From NCBI GenBank assembly GCA_022566435.1, contig JADFIX010000161.1:1-7424 (forward strand): a DNA stretch of 7,424 nucleotides, written 5' to 3'. How positions within the stretch are numbered: the stretch's first letter is position 1; each line of letters starts with the position of its first letter. The notes under the pieces were generated by a model. The model was not told the origin of the DNA. It was given only the letters and a program-made list of their open reading frames with translations, and ran no database searches. The stretch comes from Planctomycetota bacterium (GTDB lineage: Bacteria; Planctomycetota; Phycisphaerae; UBA1845). The translations under genes were made by a program, and so were the position numbers. Of the stretch, positions 1 to 6,232 are shown piece after piece.

Positions 1-761
<761 letters not shown>

Positions 762-770
762 CGCACGCAT

Positions 771-775
771 TTCCT
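771..775 (-). promoter_or_regulatory. Ribosome binding site deciding the valS start
   Basis: On the minus strand this reads AGGAA with 9 nt to the ATG at 761. It sits almost against the alternative ATG at 770, which makes that upstream start unlikely. Confidence 0.6.
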
Positions 776-806
776 GAAATAATCGTATCGGACCTCTGAC
801 GAATCG

Positions 807-834
807 AAGGTAGGCGAAGCGGGTGAAAAGTCAA
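807..834 (-). promoter_or_regulatory. Candidate sigma-70-type promoter of valS
   Basis: On the minus strand TTGACT (834-829) matches the -35 consensus at five of six bases. It is followed after 16 nt by TACCTT (812-807), a weak -10 that keeps the first T, the A and the last T. The start of transcription would fall near 800, giving a leader of about 40 nt before the valS start. No leader hairpin or T-box-like element was recognised. The -35 is good and the -10 is poor, so this is a moderate call. Confidence 0.4.
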
Positions 835-912
835 TGAGTCACTTGATTGAGACGCGGGTCGTTAGGCGGATTGAGGGTTCAGGCGTGCGAGCGGCGCGAC
901 GAATGATTCTAC

Positions 913-936
913 CACAAAGGCACTAAGCCACGAAGA
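913..936 (+). repeat. Three tandem copies of an 8-bp CACNAAGN unit
   Basis: The stretch reads CACAAAGG, CACTAAGC, CACGAAGA end to end, three perfect matches to CACNAAGN. It is preceded by ACC and followed by AGAA. From memory, short arrays of this kind (CAC-AAG or CAC-GAG units of about 8 bp) turn up between genes in many environmental bacterial genomes, often next to spurious open frames, with no agreed function. Here it lies about 150 bases upstream of the valS start, in a gene-free stretch. The repeat itself is directly visible; its wider family membership is recollection. Confidence 0.7.
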
Positions 937-1075
937 AGAAATAGTGGGGCCGGCTCGGGCAGCTGATGGCCTTGGCATATCGATCTTTGTGGCGTGAAGT
1001 TTTGCTGGATCAATTGGGAATTCCGGATTCCGAGACCGGTCCCGCGGGCGGCGGTGAAATGATTCGCATCGGCGG

Positions 1076-2788
1076 TTAGTAGCCCGATGCCTGACCATCC
1101 TTACGGGATTCGGAGGCGCCGATGTACACGTTGCGCTCGGGGTCGTAGAGGATGCCTTGAAATCCGCCGAAACCGCCGGAATCGACATTGACGCGGTGCC
1201 CCTTTTGGCGGAGCCCGCGCTTGGCCTCCATGGTGATGCCGGACTCGAGGGCGACCGAACCGCCATCCGTCATTTTCGAACCGGTCGGTTCAGAAGAACC
1301 GACATGGTGAAACCGTGCCGCATCGCCCGCCTCCTGCAAGTTCATGCCGAAGTCGATGAGGTTGCAGAGAATCTGGACATGTCCCTGCGGCTGCATGTCA
1401 CCGCCCATGACGCCGAAACTCAGCCAGGGTGTGCCGTTTCTGGTGACGAATGCGGGGATAATGGTGTGGAAGGGCCGCTTGTGCGGCGCGTAGACATTTG
1501 GGTGGTGTGGATCCAAGGAGAAGAGTTCACCCCGATCCTGAAAAACGAAGCCCAGCCCATCGGGCACGAGCCCGGAGCCGAAGCCGCGATAGTTGCTCTG
1601 AATGAGCGATACCATGTTTCGTTCGTCGTCCGCGACGGTCAGGTAGATCGTGTCGCCGTGGCTCAGTTGCGGATCGCCCGGATCGAACTCGTTCGACGCA
1701 CGGTCGCGATCGAAGAGCGATCGCCGCTGCGCCGCGTAGGCTTTGGAGACAAGTGCCTTCAGCGGCACTTCGGCAAACGTCATGTCCGCATAGAAGCGGG
1801 CCCGATCTTCGTATGCAATTTTCTTGGCCTCGATCAGTGTATGCAAGTACTCGGCGGAATTGTGCCCCATGGCCGACAGGTCGAATTTCTCTATAAGATT
1901 GAGGATCTGTAAGGCGGCGATGCCCTGTCCGTTCGGAGGAAGTTCCCACACATCGTAACCGCGATAGTTCGTAGAAACCGGCTCAACCCAGGTTGAGCTG
2001 TGGTCGGCGAAGTCTTTCTTACGTAGGAAACAGCCTTCGCGCTCGCAAAAGGACGCCATGATGCTGGTGAGTTCTCCGCGGTAGAACGCGTCGCGACCGC
2101 GGTTCGCAATGGCCGTGAGGGTGTTCGCCAAGTCTGGGTTCTTGAAAATCTCGCCTTTTTTCGGGGCGTCTCCGCCGGGCAAGTAAGTCGACGCGAAGTT
2201 CGGCTGATCTTTCAATTTTCGACCGCCGCTGGCCCAATAGAAGGCGATGAGTTCCGAGAGCGGGAATCCTTCGCTGGCATATCGAATGGCCGGCGCAAGA
2301 ACATCCCGCATCGGTAGCTTTCCGAATTTTTTGTGTAAGGCAAACCAGCCATCGACGCATCCGGGTACGCTGATCGGCAACGGGCCGAGAGGGGGAATGC
2401 GCTCGAATCCGTGATCTTTGAAGTATTGGAGAGTCAGGGCGTACGGGCTGCGACCACTCGCGTTAAGACCGTGCAGCTTCTGACTCTTCGCGTCCCAAAC
2501 GATGGCAAATAAGTCACCGCCGATGCCGCTGCCGGTCGGTTCCATCAGACCGAGGCAGGCATTGGCAGCGATCGCGGCGTCGACGGCCGTGCCGCCCTTC
2601 TTGAGAATGTCGATCGCCACCTGCGTGGCTAGCGGTTGACTGGTGGCGACCATGGCATGGCGGGCAATGACCTCGGAGCGTGAGGCGAACGCCCGACCGG
2701 TAATTCTGTCGCCGCCAAAAGACGCGGCGCTGAGTGGTGCCAATAAAATCAGAGCTACGGCGGCCAATATGACGGACGTTTGCATCAT
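1076..2788 (-). CDS. ggt: Secreted gamma-glutamyltransferase family protein (YwrD-like Ntn-hydrolase)
   Basis: Predicted Ntn-hydrolase of 570 residues that cleaves or transfers gamma-glutamyl groups (glutathione or related amides) outside the cytoplasm. Residues 1-22 form a signal peptide (hydrophobic core VILAAVALILLAPL, likely cleavage after SAA). The family pattern follows: NASGRSP (R113, expected to hold the gamma-glutamyl carboxylate), then SHGDTIYLTVADD around 376-388. Thr380 there would be both the autocleavage point and the nucleophile, giving a large chain of about 357 residues and a small chain of 191. KRPFHTIIP (437-445) and GVMGGDMQPQ (459-468, G462-G463 as oxyanion hole) complete the site. 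Length is normal for the family. The start is the ATG at 2788, the first of two adjacent ATGs, with AGGGAG 6 nt upstream; the frame stays open further upstream but adds only implausible sequence. The n-region lacks Lys or Arg, which is unusual. Transpeptidase, hydrolase or acylase activity cannot be told apart. Confidence 0.93.
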   Translation of the reverse strand: MMQTSVILAAVALILLAPLSAASFGGDRITGRAFASRSEVIARHAMVATSQPLATQVAIDILKKGGTAVDAAIAANACLGLMEPTGSGIGGDLFAIVWDAKSQKLHGLNASGRSPYALTLQYFKDHGFERIPPLGPLPISVPGCVDGWFALHKKFGKLPMRDVLAPAIRYASEGFPLSELIAFYWASGGRKLKDQPNFASTYLPGGDAPKKGEIFKNPDLANTLTAIANRGRDAFYRGELTSIMASFCEREGCFLRKKDFADHSSTWVEPVSTNYRGYDVWELPPNGQGIAALQILNLIEKFDLSAMGHNSAEYLHTLIEAKKIAYEDRARFYADMTFAEVPLKALVSKAYAAQRRSLFDRDRASNEFDPGDPQLSHGDTIYLTVADDERNMVSLIQSNYRGFGSGLVPDGLGFVFQDRGELFSLDPHHPNVYAPHKRPFHTIIPAFVTRNGTPWLSFGVMGGDMQPQGHVQILCNLIDFGMNLQEAGDAARFHHVGSSEPTGSKMTDGGSVALESGITMEAKRGLRQKGHRVNVDSGGFGGFQGILYDPERNVYIGASESRKDGQASGY

Positions 2789-2794
2789 GCGAGA

Positions 2795-2800
2795 CTCCCT
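2795..2800 (-). promoter_or_regulatory. Ribosome binding site deciding the ggt start
   Basis: On the minus strand this is AGGGAG, 6 nt before the ATG at 2788. It places the start immediately before the signal peptide and argues against the 38-residue upstream extension that the open frame would allow. Confidence 0.7.
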
Positions 2801-2860
2801 ACGCCTGAACTTGATTCGAGCGACGATTTGATTCCGCCCTACCTTCGTTTGTTCGACTCC

Positions 2861-2887
2861 ATCATAGCCGGTAAAGGGCGATAACAA
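2861..2887 (-). promoter_or_regulatory. Candidate ggt promoter
   Basis: On the minus strand TATGAT (2866-2861) is a good -10 hexamer, preceded at 15 nt by TTGTTA (2887-2882) as a weak -35. Transcription would begin near 2853, giving a leader of about 65 nt. A run of eight G on the plus strand (2890-2897) lies directly upstream of the -35. The spacing is short and the -35 poor, so this is tentative. Confidence 0.33.
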
Positions 2888-2928
2888 CAGGGGGGGGCCC
2901 ATGGTCGATTATCCCGCCGCCCGGCGTG

Positions 2929-2934
2929 TATACT
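2929..2934 (+). promoter_or_regulatory. Possible -10 element for the 206-residue membrane protein gene
   Basis: TATACT with TG directly before it. No convincing -35 is found 16-18 nt upstream. A transcript starting 6-7 nt downstream would begin at the ribosome binding site itself, giving a very short leader. Listed because it is the best hexamer in the gap; the support is weak. Confidence 0.25.
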
Positions 2935-2939
2935 TATTA

Positions 2940-2946
2940 AAGGAGG
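2940..2946 (+). promoter_or_regulatory. Strong ribosome binding site before a GTG start
   Basis: AAGGAGG, a near-perfect Shine-Dalgarno, lies 7 nt before the GTG at 2954. It selects that GTG over the in-frame GTG at 2966 and ATG at 2975 further in. Confidence 0.75.
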
Positions 2947-2953
2947 TTCTTGT

Positions 2954-3574
2954 GTGGCGGGGGGAGTGCATGGGATGGCGGAGGGTCAGACGATCAGCAG
3001 TGTCATCTTAGCCGGTGTGCTTGGCGGTATGATCGGGGCCGTTCTGACGGCACTGTATTGTACGTTTCGCAGCCGTGTGCTTGATGTGCGGGACGCGCGG
3101 CGCGATGCGATCGCTCGCTGGCTTGGGGCACGGATCACGCTAGGCCGAGCGTCGGTTTCCTTCGTGGCAGCGTTTCGTTCTCTCGCCGCCGAGCGTCAAG
3201 AATCTGGCTATCACGGTCTTCGGATGGAGGAGTCGCAGCGGGTTCGGGCACAGTGGTGCCGGGCTGCGGAGTCGCTGGATCTCGCGGAAGCCGCGCTTCG
3301 GGTCCGACTACGGTCTGAGGAATTTGCGGCACGTCTGGACGGCTTCGAGCGAACTTCTGTGGAGTCGCTTCGCCAAGCAATCGACGGTGACGACGTTACC
3401 GTCGATCGGTTTGTCCAAGCGGTGTTGGATGCGGAACGAGAGGCCATCGGGCTGGCGGGCGCGATGACCGCGGAGGGTGAGCCGTCCCGTTTTGGGGCTG
3501 CTTTTCGCACAATCATCGGTCAGGTGACGGCGCAGGTCGAGGGTATTGCGGACGGTTGGGCGTCGAAAGATTGA
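2954..3574 (+). CDS. Uncharacterised single-pass membrane-anchored helical protein
   Basis: I do not recognise a family for this 206-residue product. Residues about 14-36 form one hydrophobic, glycine-rich membrane helix (SSVILAGVLGGMIGAVLTAL), followed at once by basic residues (FRSRVLDVRDARRDA). By the positive-inside rule the rest should be cytoplasmic. Residues 40-206 are almost all predicted helix, rich in A, R, E, L, with few prolines, consistent with a helical bundle or coiled coil. Two cysteines are visible (C36 at the end of the membrane segment, C101). The GTG start at 2954 is supported by AAGGAGG at 7 nt. It is the only plus-strand gene here: divergent from ggt and convergent with the PilZ genes, so it is probably transcribed alone. 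The reading frame is convincing because of the strong ribosome site, the membrane segment and the length; the function is unknown. Confidence 0.8.
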   Translation: MAGGVHGMAEGQTISSVILAGVLGGMIGAVLTALYCTFRSRVLDVRDARRDAIARWLGARITLGRASVSFVAAFRSLAAERQESGYHGLRMEESQRVRAQWCRAAESLDLAEAALRVRLRSEEFAARLDGFERTSVESLRQAIDGDDVTVDRFVQAVLDAEREAIGLAGAMTAEGEPSRFGAAFRTIIGQVTAQVEGIADGWASKD

Positions 3575-3596
3575 TCGCCGCAGCTGGGGCGACGCC
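3559..3596. repeat. 7-bp inverted repeat spanning the stop of the 206-residue protein gene
   Basis: GGCGTCG (3559-3565) and CGACGCC (3590-3596) are perfect inverted copies separated by 24 nt that include the TGA stop. A smaller pair, TCGCC (3575-3579) and GGCGA (3588-3592), is nested inside. There is no T-run after either arm, so a classic intrinsic terminator is not supported, though an RNA hairpin at the 3' end of the message is possible. Confidence 0.35.
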
Positions 3597-3648
3597 ATAC
3601 CCTTCGATAGACGGACTCGGCGATGCGGGGCAGACGTCGGACGCGTCG

Positions 3649-3682
3649 TAAAACGACTCGATGGCGTGAGCGGATACCATCG
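3649..3682 (-). terminator. Weak candidate terminator after the PilZ genes
   Basis: On the minus strand, 10 nt beyond the stop codon at 3692, CGATGG (3682-3677) pairs with CCATCG (3664-3659) across a 12-nt loop. AGTCG and then TTTT follow. Six base pairs and four T make this a poor intrinsic terminator. It is listed because it is the only stem with any T-run in the gap between the convergent genes. Confidence 0.25.
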
Positions 3683-3691
3683 TCGTCGTGG

Positions 3692-4450
3692 TTACGATCT
3701 GTGGCTGGTATCGCGTTCGCTTCGAGTGCGGGCACGCTTGAATCGACTCACGATCTGCACGATGCACTGTAAGAGACGCTGACCCTCGGAAGTGGCTTCC
3801 AAGCCGACAAACTGAAATCCGAGTGATGCGCGTTCGTTGGCGACTAGGTCATAATGTCGAAGAACGGCGTCGACAATGAGCGTCGGTGCACCCGGGCGCG
3901 GCGTCAGAATGCAACGATGCGTTGATTCGATGGCCGGTTGATCAAAATTGCGCGTCTGGATTCGCATGCCGCCTGCCGAGATGTTCTGGAGTTGTCCGTG
4001 GCGCGTGTCGCGGTTGATGCCGCCGGAATGCCCGGAGGTGACTTCGCGCCAAAATCGGACCGGGACGACAACATCGCGCGGAGGAATCGCCCGTTCGTAG
4101 ACACGTCTTTGAAGTTGGTGCAATTGCCCCGTGCAGCGCAAACGGACGATTGTGTTCTGAGGACGATCGACGCCGAGGAGGACCGCGCTGAACATACATT
4201 TCTTATGCCCCAGCCGAAACGATACGCCGATGACTTCGCCCGGCTTGGGAGATCCTTGGTCGCCTGCGGGCATGTTCTCCGCGTGAAGCGTCACCTCGTC
4301 ACCGGACGCGGAAACGGAATGGAAACGGCATTTGTAAGTTCGCCAGCCTGCCGGGCTATGGTAGCTGATCAGGGCGTAGCTGGAATTCTCCGAGACCGCG
4401 GCGAAAATCCTATTGCGGTGTTCGTTGGCGACTGTCTGCATAGCGCTCAT
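3692..4450 (-). CDS. PilZ-domain protein, third of a tandem of three (YcgR-like)
   Basis: Predicted cytoplasmic c-di-GMP receptor of 252 residues. Residues about 12-108 form a beta-rich N-terminal domain in the position of the YcgR N-domain. The linker QLQRRVYER (112-120) carries RxxxR (R116...R120), and the PilZ barrel carries NISAGG (N156, S158, G161), so both halves of the nucleotide-binding signature are present. The barrel ends in a helix near 220-238 and then a basic tail. The start ATG at 4450 overlaps the stop of the preceding PilZ gene by one base (TAATG), pointing to translational coupling; ATG at 4441 is an alternative. YcgR-like proteins bind a partner such as the flagellar motor or a polysaccharide machine when loaded with c-di-GMP. 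No flagellar or synthase gene is in view, so the partner is unknown. The PilZ assignment is firm; the N-domain family is inferred from position and secondary structure. Confidence 0.88.
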   Translation of the reverse strand: MSAMQTVANEHRNRIFAAVSENSSYALISYHSPAGWRTYKCRFHSVSASGDEVTLHAENMPAGDQGSPKPGEVIGVSFRLGHKKCMFSAVLLGVDRPQNTIVRLRCTGQLHQLQRRVYERAIPPRDVVVPVRFWREVTSGHSGGINRDTRHGQLQNISAGGMRIQTRNFDQPAIESTHRCILTPRPGAPTLIVDAVLRHYDLVANERASLGFQFVGLEATSEGQRLLQCIVQIVSRFKRARTRSERDTSHRS

Positions 4451-5175
4451 TATTGGTTTTCCAGCGTCGACTCGGCGGAATCTTGTAATGCCTGCCGTAG
4501 CAACGATCGTTGTTGTGTTTGCCCGCGCTTGTCGAATTCGAGGCCGACCACGAGATGGCCCGGCGTTCCGGCCTCGGTCCGGCTGACCATCTGCCCGGTC
4601 AATTCGACCACCTGCCCATTTTCGGCCAAGGCCAAGGAGATTACCAAACGCCCGTCCGACGGTATGAATTCAAGCGTCGATTCCGGTACGAGGCATGCGA
4701 GCCCGTCGGGGCTGACGTTCAGTAGGGCTGCGGGGATCGGGGCGGTCGAATCGCATCCGATCGGTGTCAGCGTCAGGTCGCCGGCGTCATGAAACTGCCG
4801 CCGCCGGGTTCGCCGACGCTCGGAGACGGCGACGCTGGCCGGCCTCGGAATCAGCACGGTTTGGTCAGCGCTGCCGGGGAACTCGTCCAAACTCATCACG
4901 TCGAACACATAGGTGACTTCTCCCAGCGTGAATTCGCCCTTCAGCACCGAGAGCACGTTCACTGCCAGACTGCTGGTATTCTTGTGAGTCACCGCGATCC
5001 GAAGATGTTCGTCCGTGACATCGGACAGCGGGCCCTCGATCAGAACCACCGACAAGTCGTGATCGGCGAAAATACGGACGTTTGTCCTCAACTCGACCGC
5101 CTGCTCGAATACAGCAGAGGAAGCCGTGGTATCCAAATCATAGAGGAGGATCGTATCATTCGATTCGACGGTCAT
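4450..5175 (-). CDS. PilZ-domain protein, second of a tandem of three
   Basis: Predicted cytoplasmic c-di-GMP receptor of 241 residues. The N-terminal half (about 20-112) is a beta-rich domain with little visible identity to those of its neighbours and an acidic character. The linker SERRRTRRRQF (118-128) is unusually arginine-rich, with several overlapping RxxxR options (R120-R124, R121-R125, R122-R126). The PilZ barrel contains NVSPDG (N153, S155, G158). The C-terminal helix (about 217-230) is short. The start ATG at 5175 follows the previous gene's TAG after 1 nt and has GGAG 8 nt upstream. The frame stays open for another 85 codons upstream, but that stretch lies inside the previous PilZ gene and is a shadow. 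The stop overlaps the next start in TAATG. The complete signature predicts c-di-GMP binding; the output is unknown. Confidence 0.88.
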   Translation of the reverse strand: MTVESNDTILLYDLDTTASSAVFEQAVELRTNVRIFADHDLSVVLIEGPLSDVTDEHLRIAVTHKNTSSLAVNVLSVLKGEFTLGEVTYVFDVMSLDEFPGSADQTVLIPRPASVAVSERRRTRRRQFHDAGDLTLTPIGCDSTAPIPAALLNVSPDGLACLVPESTLEFIPSDGRLVISLALAENGQVVELTGQMVSRTEAGTPGHLVVGLEFDKRGQTQQRSLLRQALQDSAESTLENQ

Positions 5176-5176
5176 G

Positions 5177-5938
5177 CTATTTTCTCCGACGCAAGATCTC
5201 GCGCTCCCGCTCGACAATGAATCGCTCAATTCGCCTCTGATCGTTTCGCAGTTCGGATCCGTCCCAAGTCTTGAAGGCAAAAGAAACTCGTAAAGAGTCG
5301 CTTTTTTCGACTTTTCTCGTATGCCGCAAGGAACCAAGTAAATGAAAATCGCCGCCGAACTCGGGCAATGTAAACGTGAGGAAAAAACGATCGTTCTCTT
5401 TGCTTCGACGTAGGTCGTCAATAGGAACAAGGACCGTCATTCCGCCCGCTGCGACATTGAGCATGCGACCAAGCGGATGTGCCGCATCCACCGCGCAGGC
5501 GTTCGGCGTATTCGTGGTTCTGGGTGCCACGAATACCTGGATCGCGTCGCCCGCGGCCACGGAAACGCGTACGTGTGCCCGCCTCTGCGATTCCGACAGG
5601 CCTGGCGGTCTTCGCAGCGCCACGCCGTACGATCGGTCACGACCAGGTTCCTCGACGGGGACGCGGCTATTCTCGATGACGGTTTGGAACTGATGGCGGT
5701 CGCCGCGAATCTTGAAGTGTGCCCAGAGGGGCCGCCCCACCGGAATCCGTTCCCTCTTGTCTACGAAAGAGATGGCGTCGGCGAGTATCTGCCTTTCGTT
5801 CAAGGATCGGATTCGCGTGTTGCCGATCACCTGAGCGCCCGAAGAGTCTTCGTAGTGAAGCCGGAGCACGACGCTACGGTCGCAGGCAGCGGCCAGCAAC
5901 TCGTCGACGGATTGTTCAGTAGTTTCGACGGCTGGCAA
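5177..5938 (-). CDS. PilZ-domain protein, first of a tandem of three
   Basis: Predicted cytoplasmic PilZ protein, 253 residues from the chosen start. Residues about 7-110 form the N-terminal domain (an early helix EQSVDELLAAA, then beta strands). The linker ESQRRAHVRV (116-125) gives RxxxR (R120...R124). The barrel motif reads NVAAGG (N161, A163, G166), with Ala where Ser is usual. A long basic C-terminal helix (about 227-253, ending REREILRRRK) matches the end of many YcgR-like proteins. No ATG start exists. A TGA lies directly before a TTG at 5980, and the open frame from there gives 267 residues. I prefer the TTG at 5938 because AAGGA lies 9 nt upstream and the conserved-looking part begins just after it. 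One nt separates its TAG from the next PilZ start. Ser to Ala occurs in some PilZ proteins, so binding may be kept or weakened. Confidence 0.85.
   Translation of the reverse strand: MPAVETTEQSVDELLAAACDRSVVLRLHYEDSSGAQVIGNTRIRSLNERQILADAISFVDKRERIPVGRPLWAHFKIRGDRHQFQTVIENSRVPVEEPGRDRSYGVALRRPPGLSESQRRAHVRVSVAAGDAIQVFVAPRTTNTPNACAVDAAHPLGRMLNVAAGGMTVLVPIDDLRRSKENDRFFLTFTLPEFGGDFHLLGSLRHTRKVEKSDSLRVSFAFKTWDGSELRNDQRRIERFIVEREREILRRRK
5184..5187 (-). promoter_or_regulatory. Ribosome binding site of the second PilZ gene
   Basis: GGAG on the minus strand, 8 nt before the ATG at 5175 and inside the end of the first PilZ gene. It decides the start against the longer open frame. Confidence 0.65.
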
Positions 5939-5947
5939 AACAGTGGG

Positions 5948-5952
5948 TCCTT
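5948..5952 (-). promoter_or_regulatory. Ribosome binding site supporting the TTG start of the first PilZ gene
   Basis: AAGGA on the minus strand, 9 nt before the TTG at 5938. The alternative TTG at 5980 has only a weak AGTGAG upstream. This is the reason for the shorter protein. Confidence 0.5.
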
Positions 5953-6012
5953 GGAAACGACGGTGGCGCAACAATACCAATCAATCTCACTTCGGATTAG
6001 CGGTAGCGATAC

Positions 6013-6117
6013 TTAAGAACCCTCGGCTTTGCGTGCGAGGTCCCGGTCTAGGGCTTCGTACGGAGGGTCTTTAGGCCGATAAGGATGGGCCTCTGAACGG
6101 TTACCGGACGGCGACAT
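6013..6117 (-). CDS. Possible small protein of 34 residues between flippase and PilZ genes
   Basis: An ATG at 6117 opens a 34-codon frame ending in TAA at 6013. The product is hydrophilic, starting MSPSGNRSEAHPYRPKDPPY, with a charged C-terminal part (ALDRDLARKAEGS) that could form a short helix. It has no membrane segment and no cysteine. It would fill the gap between the flippase-like gene and the first PilZ gene on the same strand, and its start overlaps the out-of-frame flippase tail that ends at 6101. No clear Shine-Dalgarno precedes it (CCGCAAG), which lowers confidence; coupling to the upstream frame would be needed. It could equally be chance in a leader region. Confidence 0.3.
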   Translation of the reverse strand: MSPSGNRSEAHPYRPKDPPYEALDRDLARKAEGS

Positions 6118-6232
6118 CTTGCGGGGGGCGCAAGCGATCTTTCGTGGCGGTCGAGGTGTCGGGCTGCGGATTTGTGCGTGGTTCGTTCGATGATTCCGTC
6201 TGCGGTTTGTACGCCCCGATCAGTGTGATAAA
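6101..6232 (-). other. Out-of-frame C-terminal tail of the flippase-like protein
   Basis: In the -1 frame relative to the flippase gene, reading from the CTTTTA run at 6234-6229, the minus strand encodes FITLIGAYKPQTES and continues to DRLRPPQDVAVR with a TAA at 6103-6101, 43 residues in all. The first seven residues complete the hydrophobic helix that the in-frame protein breaks off, and the remainder is a Pro/Thr/Asn-rich hydrophilic tail of the kind that often ends membrane proteins. Joined in frame the protein would have about 406 residues. The cause may be a one-base error in the homopolymer, a real mutation, or ribosomal slippage. Confidence 0.55.

Larger units (their letters stand above)
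762..1075. other. Intergenic region between ggt and valS
   Basis: About 310 bases without a gene I can support. It holds the valS ribosome binding site and candidate promoter at its left end, the CACNAAGN triple repeat at 913-936 and a short inverted match at 985-992. The part nearest the ggt stop (about 1010-1070) has small palindromes such as GGAATTCC and CCGCGG but no stem followed by a T-run, so I cannot place a convincing ggt terminator. A minus-strand open frame that crosses from here into ggt is compositionally repetitive (rich in S, R, P, A) and looks like a shadow. Confidence 0.6.

Noticed and set aside
831..846. Imperfect dyad TCAA...TTGA around TGAGTCA near the valS promoter
   Set aside because: The arms are four bases and the centre is offset. 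Such dyads occur often by chance and no known operator is matched.
862..1266. Minus-strand open frame of 134 codons crossing the ggt end
   Set aside because: It overlaps ggt in another frame and reads through the CACNAAGN repeat. Its Ser/Arg/Pro/Ala-rich product looks like chance coding.
1157..1912. Plus-strand open frame of 251 codons
   Set aside because: It lies opposite the ggt coding region. The real gene shows the complete Ntn-hydrolase pattern, and the plus-strand frame has no ribosome binding site or domain.
2789..2902. 38-residue N-terminal extension of the ggt product
   Set aside because: It would put a non-conserved stretch before the signal peptide and cross the candidate promoter, while AGGGAG is well spaced for the ATG at 2788.
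3645..3657. GTCGT-AAA-ACGAC hairpin between the convergent genes
   Set aside because: Only five base pairs with a three-base loop and no T-run. Too weak to call a terminator.
3938..4792. Plus-strand open frame of 284 codons
   Set aside because: It is antisense to two PilZ genes whose motifs and overlapping start/stop fix the coding strand. The product shows no family features.
5176..5430. Upstream extension of the second PilZ protein by 85 codons
   Set aside because: It lies inside the first PilZ gene in another frame. The internal ATG with GGAG, placed 1 nt after the previous stop, is the better start.
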